Below, piece after piece: positions 1-5,582 of a stretch of 7,516 nt of DNA. The notes under the pieces were generated by a model. It had not been told where the DNA came from and made no database searches. It worked only from the letters and a program-made list of their open reading frames with translations. How positions within the stretch are numbered: position 1 is the stretch's first letter; each line of letters starts with the position of its first letter. A program made the translations under genes and the position numbers. This DNA comes from Deinococcales bacterium (GTDB lineage Bacteria; Deinococcota; Deinococci; Deinococcales; Deinococcaceae), in the NCBI GenBank assembly GCA_014378225.1, contig JACMOA010000194.1, positions 1 through 7,516 on the forward strand, given 5' to 3'.

Positions 1-72
1 CTGTATTTCAAGGCTAAAAATGACTCGGTTTATCAGGAGTATTTGTGCTCGAGTCGGGCGCTCCAAAGCTAA
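1..72 (+). CDS. Possible C-terminal end of an upstream gene (5' end outside window)
   Basis: Frame 1 is open from the window edge for 23 codons and stops at TAA (70-72). The encoded tail runs from LYFKAKNDSV to SSRALQS. Two things support it as a real gene end. A strong intrinsic terminator begins 20 bases after the stop, and the CTCGAG copy at 48-53 is read in the Ser-Ser frame, one of the two frames used by this motif in the other genes here. Frame 2 is also open across this stretch but continues through the terminator, which makes it less likely. The fragment is too short to assign a family. Confidence 0.42.
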   Translation: MYFKAKNDSVYQEYLCSSRALQS

Positions 73-91
73 ATATTCATTCTTCAGTCCG

Positions 92-117
92 ACCTCTCCT
101 GTTGGAGAGGTTTTTTT
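92..117 (+). terminator. Rho-independent terminator
   Basis: A perfect 8-bp stem (ACCTCTCC at 92-99 with GGAGAGGT at 104-111) encloses a TGTT tetraloop and runs directly into a seven-T tract (111-117). This is a textbook intrinsic terminator for transcription on the + strand. No A-tract precedes the stem, so it is not bidirectional. It should end the transcript of whatever gene enters from the left and insulate the lipoprotein gene downstream. Confidence 0.87.
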
Positions 118-153
118 GTCTCGAGCCTCGCAAAGAAATACCTGGCTAGGCCG

Positions 154-190
154 CTGGAAATATCGTCCATTACATTACTGATATTTCCGG
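154..190. repeat. Inverted repeat (possible operator) in the leader
   Basis: GGAAATAT (156-163) and ATATTTCC (181-188) are perfect 8-bp inverted repeats. Outside them, C154 pairs with G190 and T155 can wobble with G189. Inside them, C164 pairs with G180 and G165 can wobble with T179. No T-tract follows, so this is not a terminator. The dyad, centred near 172, could be a repressor binding site or an RNA hairpin in the leader of the transporter gene. Its function is inferred from position only. Confidence 0.35.
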
Positions 191-296
191 AATCCTTATG
201 ACTCGAGCGTGATGGTTCCCCCTCTCTGGTTCATCCCGCTTTTTCGAGTCTCATGATGAAGAAACCTATACTCCACTCCGTTCCTTAAGGTTCTCG

Positions 297-326
297 CTCG
301 AGGACATGGCTCTCGAGAACATGGCT
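297..326. repeat. 15-bp tandem duplication containing CTCGAG
   Basis: Two adjacent 15-bp units, CTCGAGGACATGGCT (297-311) and CTCGAGAACATGGCT (312-326), match at 14 of 15 positions. Each unit starts with the CTCGAG palindrome that is spread through the whole window. The repeat ends about 24 bases before the ribosome binding site of the lipoprotein gene. It looks like a recent local duplication; no regulatory role can be shown. Confidence 0.75.
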
Positions 327-358
327 TTCCGTAATCCCAGACTATTTTTGGAGAAATC

Positions 359-2095
359 ATGAAATACCGTACCCTGACTGCTTCCGCTGCTCTTTCACTT
401 TTAATGGCTTGTTCTGAACAAAATCAAACGGGTCAAACCCTGACTACCCTAACTTTTGGAGACTGGTCGAGTTTCGACCCTGCTTATTGCTACGACTCGA
501 GCTGTGGTGAGGTGATTCAAAACACCCTTGATACGCTGTATTTTTACGACGGTGGGAGTGCCAATAAATTGCTTCCCCTGCTAGCTGCCGAGGTTCCCAG
601 CACTGAAAATGGCGGCATCAGCGCGGACGGCAAGACGTACCGGGTTGTGCTCAATCCACAGGCCAAGTTTTCGGATGGCAGCCCCGTGACTGCGCAGGAC
701 GTGGAATACTCGCTCGAGCGGATGATGGTGTACTCCACCGATGTGGGTCCGGCAGGATTATTGCTCGAGCCACTGTTGGGAAAAGCTGATTTGCTACGTG
801 GTGCGGCGGCGCTGAGTAAGGTCAGTAGTACTATTCAGACCGAGGGAACTGACACGGTGATTTTCAATCTGACCAAACCGTTTGCGCCCTTCAACGAAGT
901 GCTGGCAGGCGGTTGGGGTGGAATTTATTCCAAAGCTGACGCGGTGAAAAGGGGAGACTGGGACGGCACTGAGGGTACGGCGCTCGAGTTTAACAATCGG
1001 GTTCAGGCCGATAGTGTGCTCAAAGGCGGTGCGTTGGGGTCTGCTCCCTTTACCCTCGAGCGCTACGACGCGGGCAAATCAGTGGTGTTGGGGCGCAATG
1101 ACGCTTACTGGCGTGAAAAAGCGTCGCTCGAGCGGGTCATCATTCAGAGCGTGAACGACGAAACCACCCGGATTCAAACCCTCAAAACCGGAGATGGGCA
1201 GATGATAGCGCGGGGCGGTATTTCCAACGCTCAGCTCGAGACGGTGAAAAAACTGCCCGGAATTACGGTAGAGCAGAGCGATTCTCTGGGGTTGTACGGC
1301 CTATTTATGACCCACCAAATCAACAGCCAGGGAACGGGGTATCTGGGCAGTGGAAAACTGGACGGTCAGGGTATCCCGTCTGATTTTTTCAGCGATGTCA
1401 ACGTGCGTAAAGGTTTTGCATATGCCTTTGACTACGACGCTTTCATCTCCGAGGTCCTTCAGGGAAACGGGGTGCAGACCAACACCATTCTGGTTTCTGG
1501 CCTTCCAGGTGCCGAGGAAGGCTCGAGCCTGAAGTACAGCCTGGACCCAGCCCAATCCGCACAATTCTTTAAACAGGCTTGGGCCGGCGCAGTGTGGAAG
1601 CAGGGTTTCACCTTGCCCGCATTTTTCAACAGCGGTAACACCACCCGCCAGCGAGCGCTCGAGATTTTGCGTCAGAGTCTGTTAAAAATCAACCCCAAGT
1701 TCAAGCTCGAGGTGCGTGAAATCGCTTTCTCGTTGCTGAGTGCCCAATCTGCTGCCAACCAGATTCCGCTGTTTATGGGGGGCTGGGGTGCAGATTTTGC
1801 TGATTCTCACAGCTTCGCACAGCCTTTTCTGGCCTCGAGCGGAAATTATCCGCGCAACATTGTGTACAAGAGTCCTCAGATAGATCGTCTGGTGGTTCAG
1901 GCCCTCTCGAGCACTAATCCGGCCCAGCGCTCGAGTTTATACCGTCAGATTGCACAACTTGGGTTTGACGAAACCCCCATCATTCCGATTTATCAGCCCA
2001 AAGACACCTATGTGCAAAGCGAAAAGGTCAAAGGGCGGGTGCTCAACCCAATGTACAGCGGGGATTACTTTTATCCCATCTCGCTCGAGAATTGA
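359..2095 (+). CDS. ABC transporter substrate-binding lipoprotein, family 5 (peptide/nickel type)
   Basis: A 578-residue extracytoplasmic solute-binding protein of the SBP_bac_5 (DppA/OppA-like, cluster C) family, expected to capture peptides or a similar ligand for an ABC importer. The N-terminus has a short basic region, a hydrophobic stretch and a lipobox LMAC, with Cys18 as the lipid-anchored first mature residue. Met at -2 is slightly unusual. The family signature spans about residues 101-121 (AKFSDGSPVTAQDVEYSL). The FDP segment near residue 39, the YRVVL strand at 94-98 and the C-terminal region with IPIYQP are also typical. Length is normal. The start is supported by GGAG 5 bases upstream. 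Two cysteines, C44 and C49 (CYDSSC), lie in the mature N-terminal segment and could form a disulfide. No permease or ATPase genes are adjacent, so it is an orphan binding protein within this window. The exact ligand cannot be read from the sequence. Confidence 0.93.
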   Translation: MKYRTLTASAALSLLMACSEQNQTGQTLTTLTFGDWSSFDPAYCYDSSCGEVIQNTLDTLYFYDGGSANKLLPLLAAEVPSTENGGISADGKTYRVVLNPQAKFSDGSPVTAQDVEYSLERMMVYSTDVGPAGLLLEPLLGKADLLRGAAALSKVSSTIQTEGTDTVIFNLTKPFAPFNEVLAGGWGGIYSKADAVKRGDWDGTEGTALEFNNRVQADSVLKGGALGSAPFTLERYDAGKSVVLGRNDAYWREKASLERVIIQSVNDETTRIQTLKTGDGQMIARGGISNAQLETVKKLPGITVEQSDSLGLYGLFMTHQINSQGTGYLGSGKLDGQGIPSDFFSDVNVRKGFAYAFDYDAFISEVLQGNGVQTNTILVSGLPGAEEGSSLKYSLDPAQSAQFFKQAWAGAVWKQGFTLPAFFNSGNTTRQRALEILRQSLLKINPKFKLEVREIAFSLLSAQSAANQIPLFMGGWGADFADSHSFAQPFLASSGNYPRNIVYKSPQIDRLVVQALSSTNPAQRSSLYRQIAQLGFDETPIIPIYQPKDTYVQSEKVKGRVLNPMYSGDYFYPISLEN

Positions 2096-2120
2096 TTTTA
2101 TGCCCTCGCTATGCTTTAAA
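2092..2120 (+). promoter_or_regulatory. Candidate promoter for a near-leaderless ferredoxin transcript
   Basis: TTGATT (2092-2097) and TTTAAA (2115-2120) are separated by 17 bases and each match the sigma-70 type consensus at 4 of 6 positions. Transcription would start around 2126-2128, almost at the ATG (2129). The ferredoxin ATG has no Shine-Dalgarno sequence in front of it, which agrees with leaderless translation, common in Deinococcota. An alternative -10, TATGCT at 2110-2115, has no matching -35. The hexamer matches are weak, so this is only a candidate. Confidence 0.27.
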
Positions 2121-2128
2121 CTGACCTC

Positions 2129-2476
2129 ATGCCTCAGCTTATTGTGGATGGTTACAGCACTTTTGAAATCCCCGCAGGTCAGCGCTTGGTTTTAGCGCTC
2201 GAGGGAAATGGCATTGATATTTTGCACCGCTGTGGCGGCAAGGCCCGCTGCACGACCTGTATGGTGGTCTTTTCCGAGGGTGAACCCACCGGAATGACTG
2301 AAGCTGAAAAAACGGTGCTCGAGGCCAAAGGATTTCTGGGTCAGGGTAGACTGTCGTGTCAAATCACGGTGGACGTAGACATGCGGCTTTCACCCCTGCG
2401 AACCGTATCCTCGAGCGGACTGGAAGCGGGGCCTGCACCGCTCGAGACGATGGAGCCGGACCCCGTTTGGACTTAA
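2129..2476 (+). CDS. [2Fe-2S] ferredoxin (Fer2 family)
   Basis: A 115-residue soluble electron carrier with one [2Fe-2S] cluster. The four ligands are C35, C41, C44 and C77. The spacing C-x5-C-x2-C-x32-C resembles the adrenodoxin/ISC type rather than the plant photosynthetic type, which uses C-x4-C-x2-C. The segment around the first three ligands is RCGGKARCTTC. The fourth lies in RLSCQITV, the usual context of the last ligand. The N-terminal half forms the expected beta-grasp pattern. About 25 residues after position 90 are a Pro/Glu-rich tail with no evident fold. The gene lies 33 bases after the lipoprotein stop with no ribosome binding site, so the start rests on fold coverage and the candidate leaderless promoter. 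The redox partner is unknown; no iron-sulfur assembly genes are nearby. Confidence 0.92.
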   Translation: MPQLIVDGYSTFEIPAGQRLVLALEGNGIDILHRCGGKARCTTCMVVFSEGEPTGMTEAEKTVLEAKGFLGQGRLSCQITVDVDMRLSPLRTVSSSGLEAGPAPLETMEPDPVWT

Positions 2477-2483
2477 AAGGTTT

Positions 2484-2518
2484 GAGCAATGAGTAGTGAG
2501 CAATAAGCAATGAGCTTA
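2484..2518. repeat. Heptanucleotide tandem repeat, five degenerate copies
   Basis: Starting 8 bases after the ferredoxin stop, the sequence reads as five consecutive 7-bp units: GAGCAAT, GAGTAGT, GAGCAAT, AAGCAAT, GAGCTTA. The first and third units are identical and the others differ by one to three bases. It is non-coding and lies in the 108-bp gap before the metallopeptidase/VWA gene. It resembles the short heptamer tandem repeats found in some bacterial intergenic regions, and copy number could vary by slippage. Confidence 0.7.
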
Positions 2519-2584
2519 AAGATTTGCTCGAGCGTTAAATTTCTACTTACCCTCCAACCCTTTCACCCTTGAGCGAAACCGACC

Positions 2585-3832
2585 ATGTCCACCCTTTCCC
2601 CTACCCAAAAAATGTCCCGCGCCAAGCTCGAGGCCACGCGGGAGTTTCCTTTTTTTGGCCTGTTGATTCTGGCCTGTGAATTTCTCGAGGATGAAGGGGC
2701 ATCTACCCTGTGGTCTGATGGGCGCAGAATTGGCTACAACCCAGACTTTGTAGCCCGCTGTGAAGGCCCTGAACTGGTGTGGCTGATTGCCCATGAAGCG
2801 CTGCACAACGCTTTTGGACACGGCTTTCGGATGGGGGCCAGGGACACAGAACTGCACAACATCGCCACCGATTTCTGGATAAATGGGGTGCTGTACAGTG
2901 AATTACACCGTCACCCGACCTCGAGAATGTCCCTTCCAAATTTGCCACGCATCACCGGAAACCCCGAGGCGCACATGGCGCTGGACCCTGGGCGCTTTGG
3001 CATCCTCTCGAGCGACGCCATTTATGCCGAGCTGGTGCGTGAATCGCTCGAGAGGCCGGATACGGGTGGTGGAGCGGGTCAGGAGCGCGGTGAAGACGAG
3101 GGCGGTGGTGGCAGCGGCAAAAGTCCGTTTGAGCAGTACGACCAGGCAGGACTGAACGGAGACCTCCGCCCGGAGAAGAGCAAATCTGGCTCGAGCGCTG
3201 AACAAGACGCTACTCGTGAATTCTGGCGGGCGATGCTGGCGCGGGCCTTTGACGCCGCCGGAGAATTGAGTGGCCTGAGTGATGCACTCAAACGCACGCT
3301 CGAGGACGCTATTGCAGGTCAGGTTCCGTGGCAGGACGCCCTGTCGAGGTTTGTGCAACCCAGTCCCGCCGATTTCGTGTGGGAGCAGCCAGACCGCCGT
3401 TTTATGGAAGAAGATTTTATTCTGCCAGACGTAGCCGGAAGTACGCTTGAGGTGGTGCTGTGCCTGGACACCTCCGGCAGCATTCCAAATGAGGCGCTGA
3501 GCTACTTTTTGCGCGAAAGCTCGAGCATTCTGCGCTCTTTTGACCGGGTGCGCGGCTTTCTGATTGCTTGTGACGAACAAATCACCTTGATTCGAGACAT
3601 CGAAGAGGAAGATTTTGACCTTGAGAGCTTTAAAGGAGGACGCGGCACCTCTTTTGCGCCGCCGTTTGCATGGCTCGAGCATGAGGGGATTCGTCCTCAC
3701 GCGCTGGTGTACTTTACCGACGGATTGGGAGATTTTCCCGCGCAGGAACCGGATTATCCAGTGCTGTGGTTGATGGTGAACAGCGATGTGAGGCCCAACT
3801 TTGGTGAAGTGTTGAGGGTTAAGTTGCAATGA
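2585..3832 (+). CDS. Putative zinc metallopeptidase with C-terminal VWA domain (DUF2201 type)
   Basis: A 415-residue, apparently cytoplasmic protein with two domains. The N-terminal part (about 1-150) matches the putative metallopeptidase domain found with DUF2201. It carries an HEALH zinc-binding motif (H70, E71, H74) followed by H79 and the segment HNIATDFWIN (91-100). A Gly/Glu-rich linker covers roughly 158-205. The C-terminal part (about 285-415) is a VWA-like domain with a complete metal-ion-dependent adhesion site: D295-x-S297-x-S299 (DTSGS), T355 and D379 (FTDG). In other genomes such proteins often sit beside a MoxR-type AAA+ ATPase; none is present here. No signal peptide or membrane segment is seen. 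The ribosome binding site is weak (GAG at 2571-2573), so the start is moderately certain. Proteolytic activity and substrate are unproven for the family as far as I know. Confidence 0.88.
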   Translation: MSTLSPTQKMSRAKLEATREFPFFGLLILACEFLEDEGASTLWSDGRRIGYNPDFVARCEGPELVWLIAHEALHNAFGHGFRMGARDTELHNIATDFWINGVLYSELHRHPTSRMSLPNLPRITGNPEAHMALDPGRFGILSSDAIYAELVRESLERPDTGGGAGQERGEDEGGGGSGKSPFEQYDQAGLNGDLRPEKSKSGSSAEQDATREFWRAMLARAFDAAGELSGLSDALKRTLEDAIAGQVPWQDALSRFVQPSPADFVWEQPDRRFMEEDFILPDVAGSTLEVVLCLDTSGSIPNEALSYFLRESSSILRSFDRVRGFLIACDEQITLIRDIEEEDFDLESFKGGRGTSFAPPFAWLEHEGIRPHALVYFTDGLGDFPAQEPDYPVLWLMVNSDVRPNFGEVLRVKLQ

Positions 3833-3866
3833 GCTTGGCTCGAGAGTTTGAGGTTGTGCTGATAGC

Positions 3867-4895
3867 ATGGAAGCTATGAAATCTGAAATTCCACCCGTCG
3901 CTATTCTGGGAGCTGGGGGCTGGGGAACCGCACTTGGAATAATGCTTTCTCAGCAAGGCCGCAGGGTGCGTTTGTGGGCGCGGCGGCCCGAGTTTGCCCA
4001 AAGCCTCCGCCTCGAGCAGCAAAACTCCGATTATCTTCCTGGAGTTCTGCTGCCTGACGCGCTCGAGATAACGTCCGACTTGAACAGGGCGCTCGAGGGC
4101 GTTTCTACTGCACTGATTACCGTTCCCAGTGTAGGTGTGACCTCCCTGCTCGAGCAACTTTCACAGCTCGAGGGTATCAAAGAAAACGTCACTGTGGTGC
4201 TCTGTGCCAAAGGATTGGACGAAAACGGGGAAAGTCTCTCTGGAAGAGCTTTGGAGGCCGGATTTGAGCGACTGGCGGTGCTTTCTGGCCCTAACCACGC
4301 CGAAGAAGTAGCAAGGGGCTTGCCCGCCGCAACCACGGTGGCGGCCCTGCGCTCGAGTGTGGCGCTCGAGGTGCAGCACGCGATGCACACTCCCAGTTTT
4401 CGGGTTTACACCTCGCCAGATGTATCGGGGGTGGAGTTGGGCGGGGTGCTCAAAAACGTGATTGCACTGGCGGCGGGAATGCTGGACGGCCTGGGGGCCG
4501 GAGACAACGCCAAAGCTGCACTCATCACGCGGGGACTGCTCGAGATGGGGCGTTACCTCAAGCATCAAGGAGCGCTCGAGGACACGGTGTATGGCCTTTC
4601 TGGCTTGGGAGATTTGATTGCCACTGCCACCAGTCCCCACTCGAGGAACCGCGCTTACGGTGAGGCGTTTGTGCAAAGTGCAGCGCTCGAGAAAGGCAAG
4701 CCCGAAAACAGTTCGCTCGAGAAGGGTAAAAAAGTGGTTGAGGGGGTCCGAACTGCCCGTCTGCTCGAGGGTTGGGCCAACACGCATGGACTGGATTTGC
4801 CGATTGTGAGCGCCGTGGCCCGAGTGCTGCGCGGCGAAGTTGCGGTGCAAGACGCCCTATGGGAAGTGATGGAGCGCCGTCCGAAGGTAGAATAG
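3867..4895 (+). CDS. gpsA: Glycerol-3-phosphate dehydrogenase [NAD(P)+]
   Basis: A 342-residue cytoplasmic enzyme that reduces dihydroxyacetone phosphate to sn-glycerol 3-phosphate, the backbone precursor for phospholipids. The N-terminal Rossmann fold has the signature [10 protein letters not shown] (14-23). Further conserved elements are CAKG (113-116), [13 protein letters not shown] (139-151, where PNHAEE replaces the more usual PSFAxE), the catalytic-lysine segment [12 protein letters not shown] (193-204, K196), [12 protein letters not shown] (212-223) and [20 protein letters not shown] (243-262). Residues 271-289 contain two LEKGK copies and look several residues longer than usual before VVEGVRTA. 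Translation could begin at ATG 3867, with GAGG 13 bases upstream, or at ATG 3876; neither start has ideal spacing. The gene lies 34 bases after the VWA gene and may be co-transcribed with it. Confidence 0.96.
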   Translation: MEAMKSEIPPVAILGAGGWGTALGIMLSQQGRRVRLWARRPEFAQSLRLEQQNSDYLPGVLLPDALEITSDLNRALEGVSTALITVPSVGVTSLLEQLSQLEGIKENVTVVLCAKGLDENGESLSGRALEAGFERLAVLSGPNHAEEVARGLPAATTVAALRSSVALEVQHAMHTPSFRVYTSPDVSGVELGGVLKNVIALAAGMLDGLGAGDNAKAALITRGLLEMGRYLKHQGALEDTVYGLSGLGDLIATATSPHSRNRAYGEAFVQSAALEKGKPENSSLEKGKKVVEGVRTARLLEGWANTHGLDLPIVSAVARVLRGEVAVQDALWEVMERRPKVE

Positions 4896-4976
4896 GGTGG
4901 GTTGAAATGAAGATATTCTCAGTTTTGACCCTCCCTGGGCCTCAGTTTGGTGTGCTGTGATAGGTTCGAGAAATTC

Positions 4977-4989
4977 AACTCGAGGAGTT
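4977..4989 (+). promoter_or_regulatory. Ribosome binding site overlapping a CTCGAG copy, in a small hairpin
   Basis: GAGGAG (4982-4987) is the Shine-Dalgarno sequence for the gene starting at 4998, 10 bases from the ATG. It overlaps the CTCGAG palindrome at 4979-4984. AACTC (4977-4981) and GAGTT (4985-4989) can pair across a GAG loop, placing part of the ribosome binding site in the stem. The hairpin is only 5 bp, so any effect on translation would be mild. Confidence 0.5.
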
Positions 4990-4997
4990 AAAAAATC

Positions 4998-5426
4998 ATG
5001 GAACCCCAAATTGAAGTTAACAAACTCTCGGACGGAGACAAGTTTTATCCCACTAACAAGATGTTGAGCGTTTTTTCAGGCCAAGAAGCGCTAAACGCTT
5101 TTCTTTCGGAACTCCGCGCTCGAGGGAGTTATACGCCTGAAAAAGTGGAGATTTTTGCTGGGAAACAGGGCGTAGAATTGATAGACCCGACGGGCGAGAA
5201 CACTGGATTTTTTGGCAAAATGCTCCGCAGTTTGCAGTGGCTTACCGACGAGCGCGAAAACAGTGAGCGCTACGCCGAGGAATTATCGCAGGGAAACTAT
5301 GTGGTGGCGGTCAAAACTGAGAGTGACCGACCCTTGATTGACGCGCTAAGCGAACAGGTCAAGGCGGCAGGTGGATATTTTATCAACTTTTACGGCCCAA
5401 ACGTAACCGAACCGATGGACCACTAA
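4998..5426 (+). CDS. Small uncharacterised protein resembling general-stress (YflT-like) proteins
   Basis: A 142-residue, apparently cytoplasmic protein. It reads as two alpha/beta halves joined by a charged helix. The first half has strand MLSVF (22-26), a helix (29-42) and strand KVEIFAG (49-55), followed by the loop GVELIDPTGENTG (58-70). The middle (71-98) contains a LRSLQWLTDERENSERYAEEL helix interrupted only by short turns. The second half has strand YVVAVKT (101-107), a helix (111-124) and strand YFINFYG (127-133). The pattern of a DPTG loop, an LQ-L-DE-ERY helix, a G-YVVAV strand and a terminal FYG resembles a widespread family of small stress-type proteins of unknown biochemistry. 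I recognise this by pattern only. The start is supported by GAGGAG upstream. Its only CTCGAG copy is read in the otherwise unused Ala-Arg frame. Confidence 0.78.
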   Translation: MEPQIEVNKLSDGDKFYPTNKMLSVFSGQEALNAFLSELRARGSYTPEKVEIFAGKQGVELIDPTGENTGFFGKMLRSLQWLTDERENSERYAEELSQGNYVVAVKTESDRPLIDALSEQVKAAGGYFINFYGPNVTEPMDH

Positions 5427-5489
5427 TCTCGAGCGGGGTGAGGGCGTTCCAGGTCAGTCGCCGCGTTCTCTGACATTCCCGTTTGAAAG

Positions 5490-5523
5490 GCTCGAGCGGT
5501 CATCCGCTTCTCTCGAGCGTTTT
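5490..5523 (+). terminator. Terminator-like hairpin built from two CTCGAG copies
   Basis: GCTCGAG (5490-5496) pairs with CTCGAGC (5512-5518) in a 7-bp stem. Inside it, CGG (5497-5499) can pair with CCG (5504-5506) around a TCAT loop, leaving a 5-base bulge. GTTTT follows (5519-5523). With only four Ts and a bulged stem it is a modest intrinsic terminator for the 142-codon gene that ends at 5426. Since any two copies of a palindrome are inverted repeats of one another, the pairing may be incidental. Confidence 0.4.
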
Positions 5524-5531
5524 ACAACCCG

Positions 5532-5582
5532 ACCTCACAAATGCCGATTGTTCCATGCCCTAGCCTGACTTTGAGGTGAGGT
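5532..5582 (+). promoter_or_regulatory. Strong ribosome binding site for the aldo/keto reductase, with a potential sequestering arm
   Basis: GAGGTGA (5573-5579) matches seven bases of the canonical anti-Shine-Dalgarno complement and lies 3 bases before ATG 5583, fixing that start. Upstream, ACCTCAC (5532-5538) is perfectly complementary to GTGAGGT (5576-5582), which covers the end of the ribosome binding site and the base before the start codon. Pairing across a 37-base loop would occlude translation initiation. The complementarity is seen directly; a regulatory role is inference. The rest of 5427-5531 holds the preceding terminator-like hairpin and one further CTCGAG (5428). No clear promoter was found. 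Confidence 0.45.

Larger units (their letters stand above)
118..358 (+). promoter_or_regulatory. Non-coding leader upstream of the substrate-binding lipoprotein gene
   Basis: About 240 bases lie between the terminator and the lipoprotein start without a convincing gene. The stretch holds four CTCGAG copies (120, 202, 297, 312), a dyad (154-190) and a 15-bp tandem duplication (297-326), listed separately. A TATACT hexamer at 267-272 is a reasonable -10 element, but no good -35 sits 16-18 bases upstream, so the promoter is not fixed. If used, it would give a 5' UTR of about 80 bases. The ribosome binding site GGAG (350-353) lies 5 bases before the ATG. No RNA gene or known riboswitch fold was recognised. 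Confidence 0.35.

Noticed and set aside
20..181. Open frame from ATG 20 running through the terminator
   Set aside because: It would translate across a perfect intrinsic terminator and has no recognisable protein features.
253..288. Twelve-codon open frame (MMKKPILHSVP) in the leader of the lipoprotein gene, possible leader peptide
   Set aside because: It has no ribosome binding site and no attenuator-like hairpin with a T-tract follows it; an open frame this short is expected by chance.
2903..3868. 321-codon open frame on the - strand opposite the metallopeptidase/VWA gene
   Set aside because: It lies wholly opposite a gene with clear domain motifs, has no recognisable motif or ribosome binding site, and its composition is that of an antisense shadow. 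The palindromic CTCGAG helps keep antisense frames open.
4161..4850. 229-codon open frame on the - strand opposite gpsA
   Set aside because: It is antisense to a well-conserved enzyme gene and encodes a His/Arg-rich sequence without domain features.
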